Of a DNA stretch of 64,000 nucleotides, positions 41,146 through 50,914 are shown one piece after another. A program made the translations under genes and the position numbers. Source of the stretch: Streptococcus thermophilus. GTDB taxonomy: Bacteria > Actinomycetota > Actinomycetes > Mycobacteriales > Mycobacteriaceae. The notes below the pieces were generated by a model. The model did no database searches. It saw only the letters and a program-made list of their open reading frames with translations, and was not told the origin of the DNA. The stretch lies in assembly GCA_900618065.1 (NCBI GenBank), contig UYIL01000003.1, forward strand, positions 1,054,001 through 1,118,000. The letters run 5' to 3'. Position 1 is the stretch's first letter, and every line of letters begins with the position of its first letter.

Positions 41146-41976
41146 CTAAGCGGATTTCCCTGACTTGCCGGATTTCTTCTTGTCCAGCGACGCTTTCAGA
41201 GCCTCCATGAGGTCGACTACATCAGCGTCGTCACCGTCGTCGCTGCTGTCGGAGTCGGCGTCAGCATCCTTTCCGAATGTCTTGGAGGTGTCTAGGGTGT
41301 CGCCGGATTCGAATTTCGCGTCGATAAGCTTGCGCAGCTCGATCTGGTAGTCGTCGGAGAACTCGTCCGGGGTGAAATCTGACGAGTATTGTTCGACGAG
41401 CGCGGCCGAGAGCTCGAGTTCCTTGTCGCCGATCTTCGCGCGCGAATTGACGCCCTTGAAGTTCACATCGCGGATCTCGTCGGCCCAGAGCATGCCCTGC
41501 AGCACGAGGGTCTTATCGCGCACGAGCAGCGCGCCCAGGCGGGTCTTATTGCGCAGGGCATACTTCACGACAGCCATACGGTCGGTGTTCTTGAGCGTTT
41601 CCCGCAGCAGCAGGTAGGACTTCGGCGTCTTACCGACGGGCTCGAGGTAGTAGGCCTTCTCCGCCATGATCGGGTCGATCTGATCGGCGGGAACGAACTG
41701 GACGACCTCAATTTCGTTGTTGTTCGCCTCCGGCAGGGACTCGAAATCGTCGGCGGTGAGCACGACCGTCTCACCGTCCTCCTCGAAGGCCTTGTCGATG
41801 TTGCGGTATTCGACCTTCTCGCCGCAGACTTCGCAGCGGCGCTCATACCGGATGCGGCCGCCGTCCTTGTCGTGGACCTGGTGGAAAGAGACGTCGTGGT
41901 CCTCGGTGGCCCCGTAGGCCTTGACGGGGACGTTGACGAGTCCAAAGGTAATAGAACCGCTCCAAATCGCGCGCAT
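41146..41976 (-). CDS. ku: Ku protein of non-homologous end joining
   Basis: The 276-residue protein begins MRAIWSGSITFGLVNVPVKA, the Ku signature, with RIRYERRCEVCGEKVEYRNI and the dimerisation core. The C-terminal tail is acidic and then ends in Lys and Ser (SLDKKKSGKSGKSA). Ku rings bind DNA ends and recruit LigD, encoded on the other strand 57 bases away. It contains one GCTTATCGACG 11-mer (41319). Confidence 0.95.
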   Translation of the reverse strand: MRAIWSGSITFGLVNVPVKAYGATEDHDVSFHQVHDKDGGRIRYERRCEVCGEKVEYRNIDKAFEEDGETVVLTADDFESLPEANNNEIEVVQFVPADQIDPIMAEKAYYLEPVGKTPKSYLLLRETLKNTDRMAVVKYALRNKTRLGALLVRDKTLVLQGMLWADEIRDVNFKGVNSRAKIGDKELELSAALVEQYSSDFTPDEFSDDYQIELRKLIDAKFESGDTLDTSKTFGKDADADSDSSDDGDDADVVDLMEALKASLDKKKSGKSGKSA

Positions 41977-42033
41977 ACCCGCAGTGTACGGGGGTTATGT
42001 AAGTTACGTGGGAGAGTAGGCGAAAGGCGGTTC

Positions 42034-44421
42034 ATGGCGCGCAGTAAGAAATTTCAGGTTGGGGAGCGCACGCTTGCCGTGAGCAACCTGGACAAGGTGC
42101 TTTACCCGGCCACCGACGATGCGCCGGCCGTGACGAAGGCGGACGTGATGCATTACTACCTCACCGTCGCCGACGTGCTGATCCCGCAGATCGCCCGCCG
42201 CCCCGTGACGAGAAAGCGGTTCCCGGACGGTGTTGGAGGAGAAGCCTTCTTCCGCAAAGACCTGGAGGATTCGGCTCCGGAGTGGATCCCCTTTGGCATC
42301 ATCGCGCACAATACGTCGACAAACCGGTACCCGCTCGCCAACGAGCCCGCGGTGCTGGCGTGGTTCGCGCAGGTCGCGGCGCTGGAGCTGCACACTCCGC
42401 AGTGGCGTTTTGCCGGCACAGGTTACCCCGCCAACCCTGACCGGCTCGTCCTCGACCTCGACCCTGGTCCAGGCGTGGGCCTTGCCGAGTGTGCCGAGGT
42501 CGCACGCTGGTGCAAGGAGATCCTCGACGGCATGGGCATGGAGTCCGTTCCTGTCACATCGGGCTCGAAGGGCATCCACCTCTACGCCGCGCTCGACGGC
42601 ACGAGCACTGCGGACCAGGTTTCAGCGGTGGCGAAGGAGCTCGCCCGCGCACTCGCCGCGGACAACCCGGACGAGGTCACCCATGTGATGAAAAAGGACC
42701 AGCGTGCCGGGAAGGTCTTCATCGACTGGAGCCAGAACAACGGCTCCAAGACAACAGTGGCGCCCTACTCGCTGCGCGGCCGCGAACGCCCGACTGTCAC
42801 CGCCCCACGCACGTGGGACGAGCTCGAAGACCCGAACCAGCTCGAGTACACCGAGGTCATGCAGCGGCTTGCGGAAGGACTCGACCCGCTCGCACACCTG
42901 GGCTTTCACCCCGACCGCTTATCGACGTACCGCTCCATGCGCAACCCCTCCACAACCGCCGAACCCGTCCCCGATCTTGCCCCGCAACCCCGGGAAAACG
43001 GAGAGGAAATCTTCGTCATCCAGGAGCATCACGCCTCCTCACTGCACTGGGATGTCCGCTTCGAGCGCGACGGGGTGCTCGTGTCCTGGGCGGTGCCGAA
43101 AGGGCCTCCGCTCGAACCACAGGAAAACCGGCTGGCTGTGCAGACAGAAGACCACCCGGTTGAGTACGCGGCGTTCGAGGGGACCATCGCTAAGGGGCAG
43201 TACGGTGCCGGCGAGGTGAGCATTTGGGATACCGGCACCATCGAGGTGGAGAAATGGCGCGACGGCAAGGAAGTCATCGCCGTCCTGCATGGCCGTCCCG
43301 ACGGCGGTTTGGGCGGAGTGCCGCGCCGCTACGCCATGATTCACACTGAAGACAACCAGTGGCTGATGAAGTTCATGAAGGACCAGCCCACCACCGAGCC
43401 ACCCGCCGAACCTGCATCCACGCCATTGAGCGTCGCTGACTTGCCGGAACCGATGCTCGCGACCGCTGGTAGTGAAGCCGACATCCGGCTGGGTAAGAAA
43501 GACGGCGAGACGTGGGCCTTCGAGATGAAGTGGGACGGCTACCGCATTATCGCCGGTGTCGGTGATCCACGCGACGGGGGAGGAGTGGTGCTGTCCAGCC
43601 GCAACGGAAAGGACTACACAGACCTCTTCCCGGAGTTGTCGGAGCTGGAGCAGCTCATTAGCGAAGACTCTGGCGGAGTTGTCCTCGACGGGGAAGTAGT
43701 CGCCCTCAACGAGCGGGGGCGACCGGACTTCGGGTTGCTGCAGGCGCACAGAAGAGGCGAGCTCGGCAACGATGAGGCGACAATCCGCTACATGGTCTTC
43801 GATATCCTCCAGGTCGGCGCTCCCGGAGACAAACCCGGCGGGAAAGGGCGCTCCCTCACCCGTGAACCGTACGACAAACGGCGCGAGATACTGCGCACTC
43901 TTCTGGATAGCGGTGACCACGTGGCTATCCCTCCAGCGCACACCGGCAGCCTCGACGAAGCGGTCACGGTCAGCCGCGAGCTAAAGCTCGAAGGGGTTGT
44001 GGCGAAGCGGGCAGACTCGACGTATCTCCCCGGCCAGCGGGGCAGCGCATGGATCAAGATCAAATTCCAGATCCACCAGGAAGTGGTGGTCGTTGGCGTG
44101 CGCGAAGGCAAGCGCGGGATCGCCTCGCTCCTGGTTGCGGTACCCGATGAGCAAGGAGAGCTCATCTACGCTGGCCGGGTCGGCACAGGCTTCAGCACCA
44201 AAGAGCTCGGGGAGATCGAAGGGAGGTTGGAAGGGGTGAGGCGCAAGGAGCCGTCGATAAACGGAATGCCAGAAGACGCATGGTGGGTGGAGCCGACGTA
44301 CGTCGCCGAAGTTGCGCTGGCGGGACGCACTCGAGACGGGAAAGTGCGGCACGCCGTGTGGCGCGGGTGGCGCGACGACAAGGATCCCAACGATGTTGAG
44401 TGGGTTCCTGAACTGGCTTAA
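42034..44421 (+). CDS. ligD: LigD multifunctional DNA ligase/polymerase
   Basis: The 795-residue protein has an N-terminal polymerase domain (1-300, with LVLDLDPGPGVG as metal site), a phosphoesterase domain (about 325-460, FVIQEHHASSLHWDVRFERD) and a C-terminal ATP-dependent ligase domain whose nucleotidyl Lys499 lies in FEMKWDGYR. This POL-PE-LIG order is that of mycobacteria. With Ku it repairs double-strand breaks. The ATG at 42034 is the conserved start (MARSKKFQVGERTLAVSNLD). Confidence 0.95.
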   Translation: MARSKKFQVGERTLAVSNLDKVLYPATDDAPAVTKADVMHYYLTVADVLIPQIARRPVTRKRFPDGVGGEAFFRKDLEDSAPEWIPFGIIAHNTSTNRYPLANEPAVLAWFAQVAALELHTPQWRFAGTGYPANPDRLVLDLDPGPGVGLAECAEVARWCKEILDGMGMESVPVTSGSKGIHLYAALDGTSTADQVSAVAKELARALAADNPDEVTHVMKKDQRAGKVFIDWSQNNGSKTTVAPYSLRGRERPTVTAPRTWDELEDPNQLEYTEVMQRLAEGLDPLAHLGFHPDRLSTYRSMRNPSTTAEPVPDLAPQPRENGEEIFVIQEHHASSLHWDVRFERDGVLVSWAVPKGPPLEPQENRLAVQTEDHPVEYAAFEGTIAKGQYGAGEVSIWDTGTIEVEKWRDGKEVIAVLHGRPDGGLGGVPRRYAMIHTEDNQWLMKFMKDQPTTEPPAEPASTPLSVADLPEPMLATAGSEADIRLGKKDGETWAFEMKWDGYRIIAGVGDPRDGGGVVLSSRNGKDYTDLFPELSELEQLISEDSGGVVLDGEVVALNERGRPDFGLLQAHRRGELGNDEATIRYMVFDILQVGAPGDKPGGKGRSLTREPYDKRREILRTLLDSGDHVAIPPAHTGSLDEAVTVSRELKLEGVVAKRADSTYLPGQRGSAWIKIKFQIHQEVVVVGVREGKRGIASLLVAVPDEQGELIYAGRVGTGFSTKELGEIEGRLEGVRRKEPSINGMPEDAWWVEPTYVAEVALAGRTRDGKVRHAVWRGWRDDKDPNDVEWVPELA

Positions 44422-44604
44422 CGGGGCTTCGCAAGCGACGGATATCGGTTATTTCTGTGGAATGCGAACAAATTCACGCTGAAAACTTATGAATTCCTGG
44501 GCGATTGGGGCTATATTCCTCTACAAAGTAATTTTGATCACGTCCGCTAAATGTTGTGCACCTCACCAACACGACGCGGACGTCGAACCGGAGAGAGGTT
44601 ACCG

Positions 44605-46746
44605 TTGAGCACCAAAGTTACAGGCCAGGGTGATTCCGCCCAGGCTCAGGCCCGGGAGAACATGGGGCCGCTCGAGCGCCTTTTGACGTGGCGGCCGTTT
44701 TCAGCGGTCGCGCGCACGCTGATCATCCTGGCGATGGTCGTGCCGCTGCTGTTTGCGGGCCTGTACATGTGGTCCATGTGGGACCCGACAGGTTCCGTGC
44801 CCGAGACGCGCCTGGCTGTGGTCAACAACGACAAGGGAGTCGACCGCGGTGAAGGCGCGGGCCTGGAGAAGATCGGTGATCAGGTCGTCGAAGGTCTGAC
44901 CAGCCGCGACTACCTCGATTTCAACGAAGTGTCGGACGAAGAAGCCAAGCAGGGCCTGCTCAAGGGCAAGTACCTGTTCACGGTGACCATCCCGGAGGAC
45001 TTCTCCGAAAAGGTCGTCAGCGTGATTGACCCAGAGCCGAAGCAGGCCGAAATCCTGATCAACTTGAACGACTACAACGGCACCAACGGTGCTGTCCTGA
45101 CCTCCGGCCTGCTTCCGCAGATCCAGTCAGAGGTCAAGGCCGAGGTAGCCAAGACCTACGCCGAGGAAGTGCTCGGCGGCATCAACGAGCTTGGCGACGG
45201 TATCCGCGCCGCAGCCGACGGGTCCAAGCAGCTCGACGAAGGTGCTGGTCAGCTGAAGGAGGGTACCGGCCGGGCAGTCGACGGCATCAACCAGCTCGAT
45301 GACGGTGCCACCCAGCTCAACGACGGCACCGGAGAGCTCAAGGAAGGTGTCGGCGAACTCGGCGACGGTGCAGTCCGCCTCCAGGACGGTGCACACCAGC
45401 TGCGCGACGGTCTCTACCAGCTCGAGGACGGTACGGACCAGCTCGCCGACGGCGCGCGCCAGATCGACGAGGGCGTGAACAAGCTCACCGACATGCTCAT
45501 CCCGCTGCTCCAGAACGTTCAGGGCGGTGTCGGCCAGCTCAAACCGATCGTCGACACGCTGCGTAGCGTGGGCATGCACGAGCAGGCCGACAAGCTCGAC
45601 GGCATCGTCAAACAGCTCGACCCGAAAAACCCGCAAAACGTCGTCAACGACCTCAACCGTCTGCGCGACGGTACCGGCGAGCTCTACGCGAACCTGTCCG
45701 ACCCGAACATGCCTTACCGTGACGGTCTCAACCGCTTGGTTGACGGGTCCAACCAGCTCGCGGACGGTACCGACCAGCTCAACGGAGGTGTCACCCGCCT
45801 GACCGACGGTGCGAACCGCCTACACGACGGCACCACCCAGCTCAAGGACGGCACCACCCAGCTTGTCGACGGCGGTGCCCAGCTCCAAGACGGCACCGCC
45901 CGTCTGAAGGACGGTTCCAACGAGCTGTCCACCAAGCTTGGCGACGGTGCACAGCGCGCCCCCGAGGTCAAAGACATGGACAAGTCCTCCAACCAGATCG
46001 CCGTCCCGATCGCTTTCGAAGAAGCAAACGAGCACCCGACGCAGGTCATCGTCGACGAAGCCGACCCGACCGTGAAGGAACCCTCGAGCGGTTTCTCCAT
46101 CCTCGGTCTCATCGTGATCAACTTCATGCTCATGGCAGTGATGTCCATCCTGCTTCCGCATGCCATCGGCCGCCGCCACAAGGCATCCGGCGCCGCCGGC
46201 CCGGTTCTGTCCGCATGGCTGACCAACTTCGGTGTCAACGTCGCACTGACAGCCCTGTTGGCGTTCGTGTCCATCACACTCGGATGGCGCCCGGAGAGCT
46301 GGCCCGTGATGATCATGACCCTGCTCCTGATCGATGTCATGGGTACGTCCATCTTCCAGTTCTTCCGCATCCTCTTCGGACGCTTGGTGGGTGCGATGTT
46401 CAACGTCGGATTCTTCGCCCTGGGTCTGTTCACCTCCGGCACCGTCTGGCCGCTGTCCACACTGCCGGCTCCGCTGGCGGCCCTGAACCCGTTCCACCCG
46501 ATGAGCCACGCCCGCAACCTGTTTGTCCGCTCCGTGGACGGTATCTACGACGGCGCGTTTTGGACCGGCCTGATTGTGCTTGTTGTGGTCTCCCTGCTGG
46601 CGATCGGCGCATCCATCGTGATCTACAATGCGCGCCGCAAGGCCCTCCACATCGAGGACCCGAACGAGAACCAGCGCCAACGCGAGATCTACCAGCGTGA
46701 GATCCGCGAAGGTGAGGAGCCGCTGCAGTCGGTCTTCAGCCGCTAG
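44605..46746 (+). CDS. YhgE/Pip-family membrane protein with LxDG repeats
   Basis: From TTG 44605, with AGAGAGG upstream, the 713-residue protein has one N-terminal membrane helix (about 38-58), a long external region and five membrane helices at the end (about 505-690). The external part contains more than fifteen units of the pattern QLxDGxxxLxDG in two blocks around 205-310 and 390-475, predicted to form long helices. YhgE/Pip proteins are relatives of phage-infection proteins and type VII-secretion-linked exporters such as EsaA. Substrate unknown. A strong terminator follows. Confidence 0.88.
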   Translation: MSTKVTGQGDSAQAQARENMGPLERLLTWRPFSAVARTLIILAMVVPLLFAGLYMWSMWDPTGSVPETRLAVVNNDKGVDRGEGAGLEKIGDQVVEGLTSRDYLDFNEVSDEEAKQGLLKGKYLFTVTIPEDFSEKVVSVIDPEPKQAEILINLNDYNGTNGAVLTSGLLPQIQSEVKAEVAKTYAEEVLGGINELGDGIRAAADGSKQLDEGAGQLKEGTGRAVDGINQLDDGATQLNDGTGELKEGVGELGDGAVRLQDGAHQLRDGLYQLEDGTDQLADGARQIDEGVNKLTDMLIPLLQNVQGGVGQLKPIVDTLRSVGMHEQADKLDGIVKQLDPKNPQNVVNDLNRLRDGTGELYANLSDPNMPYRDGLNRLVDGSNQLADGTDQLNGGVTRLTDGANRLHDGTTQLKDGTTQLVDGGAQLQDGTARLKDGSNELSTKLGDGAQRAPEVKDMDKSSNQIAVPIAFEEANEHPTQVIVDEADPTVKEPSSGFSILGLIVINFMLMAVMSILLPHAIGRRHKASGAAGPVLSAWLTNFGVNVALTALLAFVSITLGWRPESWPVMIMTLLLIDVMGTSIFQFFRILFGRLVGAMFNVGFFALGLFTSGTVWPLSTLPAPLAALNPFHPMSHARNLFVRSVDGIYDGAFWTGLIVLVVVSLLAIGASIVIYNARRKALHIEDPNENQRQREIYQREIREGEEPLQSVFSR

Positions 46747-46780
46747 AAAATCAATACGCTCCGCTCGCACGGCAGCAAGT

Positions 46781-46816
46781 AAAAGGGAGGGTGCCTCGCG
46801 CGCCCTCCCTTTTGTT
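46781..46816. terminator. Two-way rho-independent terminator
   Basis: AAAAGGGAGGG (46781-46791) pairs perfectly with CCCTCCCTTTT (46803-46813) across an 11-base loop. The flanking A and T runs let it work for the YhgE/Pip gene from the left and the hemolysin III gene from the right. Confidence 0.88.
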
Positions 46817-46827
46817 GTGCACCGGCT

Positions 46828-47535
46828 TTATCCCGCGCCCACGACGAGGATCCACACAGCGACCAAGTGCACGATGGCCGCGATGATGGTCAGGGTGTGG
46901 AAGTGCTCATGGTAGCCGTAATAGCGGGCCTCACGGCCGGGCCACTTGAAGCCGTAGATCGCCGCGCCCACGGTGTAGGCCACGCCACCAGCGAAAAGCA
47001 GCCAGATAACGGCCGGGTTGGCGGTGTTCCACAAGTAAGGGATGAGTGGGATGATGATCCACCCCAGCCCGACGTAGATGACGGGGGAGAGCCAGCGCGG
47101 GTGCCTCAACCAGAACAACTTCAGCCCGAGGTTGCCCACGGCACCGATCCACGCGACGGCCAGAGTCCACGCCGCCATTTTCGGCGGCAGCGCGATGACG
47201 CACATCGGGGTGTACGTGGAGGCGATGAACACGGCGATCATGGCGTGATCGGCACGCCTCCAGGCCTCGACACCGCGCTGGGTGCGCCACGGGAACCGGT
47301 GGTAAGTCGCCGACACCGAGAACAACGCGATAAGTCCAGCGCCGTAAATGGTCACGCTCAGCGCTTCATACCATGTCAGTGTCATCCAGGAAAAGGTGAT
47401 CAACACGGTGGCGGCGATGGTGGCCGCCTGTGCCGCGAACAGGTGGGCCCAGCCGCGGATGAGGGGGCGCTCGCCGCGGTCGGCTACCCAGCGGGTGACG
47501 CGGATTTGCTCGCCGCTTCTACTTTGCACAGTCAT
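46828..47535 (-). CDS. Hemolysin III / YqfA-family membrane protein
   Basis: The 235-residue protein has seven membrane helices with the family residues SATYHRFPWR, RRADHAMIAVFIASTYTPMC and HEHFHTLTIIAAIVH, the conserved His and Asp sites shared with PAQR receptors. The ATG at 47535 is preferred over an earlier start. Function in bacteria is unclear; the name refers to a hemolytic relative. Confidence 0.88.
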   Translation of the reverse strand: MTVQSRSGEQIRVTRWVADRGERPLIRGWAHLFAAQAATIAATVLITFSWMTLTWYEALSVTIYGAGLIALFSVSATYHRFPWRTQRGVEAWRRADHAMIAVFIASTYTPMCVIALPPKMAAWTLAVAWIGAVGNLGLKLFWLRHPRWLSPVIYVGLGWIIIPLIPYLWNTANPAVIWLLFAGGVAYTVGAAIYGFKWPGREARYYGYHEHFHTLTIIAAIVHLVAVWILVVGAG

Positions 47536-47548
47536 AACGCCTGCAAGC

Positions 47549-48340
47549 CTAGTCGCGGCGTGGCGCAATTCCCTCAGTCATCGTGCTCACCCAGGCGGCG
47601 GCCGCATGCCTGACGCCGTCGACCTCGCTCGGTTCAACAGCGCGGTCGCTACCCCAGACCACCACGTTTCCGTAGCTGTTTCCGGTGAGCATCTCGGGGG
47701 TCGATAGTGCCCCGACGTGCGGAAAGACCTTAAGCATTCCCGCGAGCTCCTCGCGCGTTTCGGCCAGGCCCGCACGGTCGCCGATGTTGGCCACGTACAC
47801 CCCGCCGGGGGACAGAGCGTGCTGGGCAGCCTGGTAGAACTCAACCGTGGTCACGTGGCGTGGGGTGGTCGGTCCTGCGAAAACATCGCGGATGATGGCA
47901 TCGACGCTGCCGGGGGACAGCGAGTGTATGTAAGTGCGGGCGTCGCCGGTGTGGAAGTGGGCGGGGACGTCGAAAAGCGAGCGGGTAAGTTCGCTCAACG
48001 CGCCGTCGATTTCGACAACCGTGTTGCGCGAGTCGGGCCACACGTCGGCGCAATAGCGCGGCAGCGAGCATCCAGCACCGCCAAGATGCACGACGGTCCG
48101 CGGCTCACGCAGGCACGCGGCGATCCACTCCATGTAGTCAAACCCCAGCACACGCGGCGCACCCAGCACAATGCGTGACGACGGCACCCCATTGACCTCC
48201 AACACGTACGCCCCATCGCGCTCCGGGTCGGCGTCAATCCGCGCTGACCCAGTGTCGACGGGGTACGTGCCCGCGGGCCGGAATTTTTCGGCGCGCGGTT
48301 TGCCCTGCCGTCTGCCGGGGCGACTACCAGACGGCGGCAA
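47549..48340 (-). CDS. Spermidine synthase-like methyltransferase-fold protein
   Basis: The 263-residue protein has a Rossmann-type core (TVVHLGGAGCSLPRYCADVW, NTVVEIDGALSELTRSLFDV, SVDAIIRDVFAG) like spermidine synthases. Actinobacterial relatives are common, often without proof of polyamine synthesis. The TTG at 48340 overlaps the end of the dehydrogenase gene; a later start is possible because the first 20 residues are basic and not clearly conserved. Confidence 0.75.
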   Translation of the reverse strand: MPPSGSRPGRRQGKPRAEKFRPAGTYPVDTGSARIDADPERDGAYVLEVNGVPSSRIVLGAPRVLGFDYMEWIAACLREPRTVVHLGGAGCSLPRYCADVWPDSRNTVVEIDGALSELTRSLFDVPAHFHTGDARTYIHSLSPGSVDAIIRDVFAGPTTPRHVTTVEFYQAAQHALSPGGVYVANIGDRAGLAETREELAGMLKVFPHVGALSTPEMLTGNSYGNVVVWGSDRAVEPSEVDGVRHAAAAWVSTMTEGIAPRRD

Positions 48341-49184
48341 AACGCATCAGGACGTGGGCAATCGGGTCCGGGAACGGCTTACGCAGCCACTTCAAGACAC
48401 GGTCGGTGAGGCTGACCGCGTGGTGTTGCACCCACCTCGTCCACGGCTGCTTGGACGTGAGCACCTTGATGGTCTCGTCCGCGATGTCACCGGGGGTGAG
48501 GTTGACACCCATGTTCTTCACCGACTGTGCCTTCACATTGGCCACCTGGGTAGCCGCCCACAGGGGCATCATGTCGTGAACGCGGATGTCATCGTTGCGC
48601 CACTCGATGGACAGAGCCTCGGTCATGCCGTTGACGAAGAACTTCGAGGCAGAGTAGGTGGAAATCTCCGGCTGGCCGAAAATCGCAGATGCCGACGACA
48701 TGGAGATCATCACGGCATCTTTCGTCGCCTTGAGGTAGGGGTGAGCAGCTTGCGCACCGTACACAACACCAAGGCAATTGACATCTGTGAGCAGGCGAAT
48801 CTTCTCTGGGTCCTGGTCCACCAACTCGCCGTCGATGATGATGCCGGCGTTGTTGAACAAAAAGTCTAGGCGGCCACCCGTCTTGGAGGTGAAGTCCTTC
48901 AGGGCCGCGTCCCAGTTCTCGCGGTCGGTGACGTCCAGGTGGCCGGTGATCAGCTGGCCCTCGGGAATGTCGTCCGTGCCCCAGATGGTCTCATTGACGT
49001 CAAAGGAGCCGACGGTCCAGCCCATGTTGAGCAGGCGTTGGGCCGTCGCCTTACCGATGCCGGATGCGCCGCCGGAAATGAAGGCCGCAGGGCGGCTCTT
49101 GGCATCGGTGACAAAGTCCTCCGGCTTCACGTACGGGGTTTCGTTCTCGTCATGGCGAAATGGCTTAGCTAAAGGGTTCCACAT
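48324..49184 (-). CDS. Short-chain dehydrogenase/reductase
   Basis: The 286-residue protein has the SDR nucleotide motif SGGASGIGKATAQRL, NNAG in the middle and the catalytic Ser and YSASK (STYSASKFFVNGMTEA). The ATG at 49184 has AAGGTG upstream. The substrate is unknown; the C-terminal extension WLRKPFPDPIAHVLMRF resembles dehydrogenases acting on lipid-like substrates, but this is a weak hint. Confidence 0.87.
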   Translation of the reverse strand: MWNPLAKPFRHDENETPYVKPEDFVTDAKSRPAAFISGGASGIGKATAQRLLNMGWTVGSFDVNETIWGTDDIPEGQLITGHLDVTDRENWDAALKDFTSKTGGRLDFLFNNAGIIIDGELVDQDPEKIRLLTDVNCLGVVYGAQAAHPYLKATKDAVMISMSSASAIFGQPEISTYSASKFFVNGMTEALSIEWRNDDIRVHDMMPLWAATQVANVKAQSVKNMGVNLTPGDIADETIKVLTSKQPWTRWVQHHAVSLTDRVLKWLRKPFPDPIAHVLMRFAAVW

Positions 49185-49260
49185 GAAATACACCTTAGAA
49201 CTGCAAAACAGTTCGCGTGCGAGAAATGGGCAGAAATTTGTGACCCGGCCCACACGGCGC

Positions 49261-50706
49261 CTAGTTGTCGCTCCATGTCCGGGTTTTGTTGAAGAAGAAC
49301 GCCAGCACAGCGCCCATGCCGATGACACCGGCAGGCAACAGGATTGTCGTGGCCATCGCGGCAGCAAAGGGGGCATGCAGTGGGGCCGGCAACGGCCCAG
49401 CGAACGTAGCATCCCCATCTCCGATGCGTGCGGTCAACTGCGCCGACATCATTGCGGCCACGCTCGCCGACCCAATCACCGCGCCGACCTGCCGCACCGT
49501 GTTGTACACGCTTGATCCGGCACCGGCCAACCGCGGATCGAGATTGCGTGTAGCAATCATCGACAGCGGCCCCCACATCATCGAGTTCCCCAAACCATAG
49601 AAAACAGAGATGAGCAGCATCCACGCACTGCTTATCGACGGTTGCGTAATCCCCGCCGCCCCCACCATACTCAACGAGGTGACACTCAAGCCCGTGATGA
49701 CAATCGGCTTCGGGTCGCGCGTGTTGGTCAACTTGCCGATGAACCCCGACAACGCCCCCGACACCACTCCCGACGGCAGAATCAGCAAAGCAGCCTGCGT
49801 AGGCGTGAGCAGCTTCACGCTCTGGACGTAAATCATCCACGGAATGGTGAAGGTGGACACCGCGAAACCGACGGTGCTGATGGCTATGGAAGCGAGGGTG
49901 AAATTCCGATCGTCGAAAAGCGAGAGGGGAACTAACGCATCGCGCGACGTGCGCGTCTGCCACCACACAAACGCCACGAGCAACGCCGCGCCGGTAGCGA
50001 TGAGCCCCACCGCACGGATATCCCAGTTGAAGTTAGCACCCTCCTGAATACCGAAGATCAGGCAGAACATTCCTACCGCACTCAGCCCCACCCCAAGCCA
50101 GTCCAAAGTGCGCGCGGTCAGTTCCAGGCGGGGGACATGCTTCCACGCGAGGACGAGCCCCAGAACGCCGACCGGCACATTGACATAGAAAATCCATTCC
50201 CAACCGCCAAGATCAACTAAAAACCCGCCGAGCAACGGGCCCGCGACCGTAGCGACGCCCGCCGTGGCACCCCACAAGCCCATCGCCGTGCCTCGCTCGT
50301 TCGGGGCGAACGTGCGGATCATCACCGACATCGTTTGCGGAGACAACATCGCCCCGCCGAGGCCTTGGAACGCACGGGCCGCAATGAGCACCCCGACCGA
50401 CCCGACCGCGCCAGCGAGCCCGCAAACCAGCGACGACACTGTGAACACGGCAAGGCCGGCCAGGTACAGCCTGCGCGGGCCGAAGCGATCGCCCAGCCGG
50501 CCTGTGATGAGCAACGGAACTGCATACGCTAGCAGGTAGGCACTGTTGACCCAGATGACCTCGTTGTACGATGCCCCAAGGCTCTCCGCGATCGCAGGGA
50601 TAGCCACGGCGACAATGGTGGAATCCACAAGAATCATGAAGAATCCGAGCATCATCGACCACAAGGCCGGCCACGGCGAGCGCTGATCTTGAGAGTACGT
50701 ACTCAC
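49261..50706 (-). CDS. MFS drug-efflux transporter (DHA2, EmrB/QacA type)
   Basis: The 481-residue protein has 14 predicted membrane helices and the DHA2 motifs DSTIVAVAIPAIAESLG in helix 1, LITGRLGDRFGPRRLYLAG in loop 2-3 and a motif C region in GLWGATAGVATVAGPLLGGF. It would export drugs or metabolites using the proton gradient. The start is the GTG at 50706, though a GTG at 50727 in frame is possible. It carries one GCTTATCGACG 11-mer (49630). Confidence 0.9.
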   Translation of the reverse strand: MSTYSQDQRSPWPALWSMMLGFFMILVDSTIVAVAIPAIAESLGASYNEVIWVNSAYLLAYAVPLLITGRLGDRFGPRRLYLAGLAVFTVSSLVCGLAGAVGSVGVLIAARAFQGLGGAMLSPQTMSVMIRTFAPNERGTAMGLWGATAGVATVAGPLLGGFLVDLGGWEWIFYVNVPVGVLGLVLAWKHVPRLELTARTLDWLGVGLSAVGMFCLIFGIQEGANFNWDIRAVGLIATGAALLVAFVWWQTRTSRDALVPLSLFDDRNFTLASIAISTVGFAVSTFTIPWMIYVQSVKLLTPTQAALLILPSGVVSGALSGFIGKLTNTRDPKPIVITGLSVTSLSMVGAAGITQPSISSAWMLLISVFYGLGNSMMWGPLSMIATRNLDPRLAGAGSSVYNTVRQVGAVIGSASVAAMMSAQLTARIGDGDATFAGPLPAPLHAPFAAAMATTILLPAGVIGMGAVLAFFFNKTRTWSDN

Positions 50707-50758
50707 CCCGGCGAATCTACCCCTCACGGGTTCGGACAGGGCCGGTGGGACACCAATT

Positions 50759-50845
50759 ACATTTTCAGTATGGCCCTTTAGGTTTCTGGCTCAGATCCGA
50801 CCTGCGGAAACGCCGCGTTCGCAGTGCAAAAGGCCATACTAAACA
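50759..50845 (-). repeat. 87-nt inverted-repeat element, copy 2
   Basis: This copy reads in the opposite orientation to 33991-34077. The shared arms AGTATGGCC and GGCCATACT and the inner GGCGTTT and CAGGTS-GGAT parts align at the same distances. It lies between the MFS gene and the terminator of the 5'-nucleotidase gene. Confidence 0.65.
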
Positions 50846-50863
50846 TCTGGAAACGTGAAGGCC

Positions 50864-50883
50864 CCGCTGGGAAACCCCAGCGG
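50864..50883 (-). terminator. Terminator hairpin after the 5'-nucleotidase gene
   Basis: CCGCTGGG (50864-50871) pairs with CCCAGCGG (50876-50883). On the minus strand it lies about 30 bases beyond the stop of the nucleotidase gene and is followed by a modestly T-rich stretch. Confidence 0.6.
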
Positions 50884-50914
50884 CGCCCGTTCGGTAGTTC
50901 TGGTCATCCTGCGG

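Noticed and set aside
41389..42033. Upstream extension of the ligD frame by about 215 codons
   Set aside because: The extension runs antisense through ku; the conserved LigD N-terminus starts at 42034.
41146..44421. Ku-LigD pair as a novel defence system
   Set aside because: Both proteins have the standard mycobacterial-type domains and arrangement of bacterial end joining.
45190..45960. Regularly spaced direct repeats that could suggest a CRISPR array
   Set aside because: The units are the in-frame LxDG repeats of the YhgE/Pip protein, with spacing in multiples of three and no unique spacers. No CRISPR array is present in the window.
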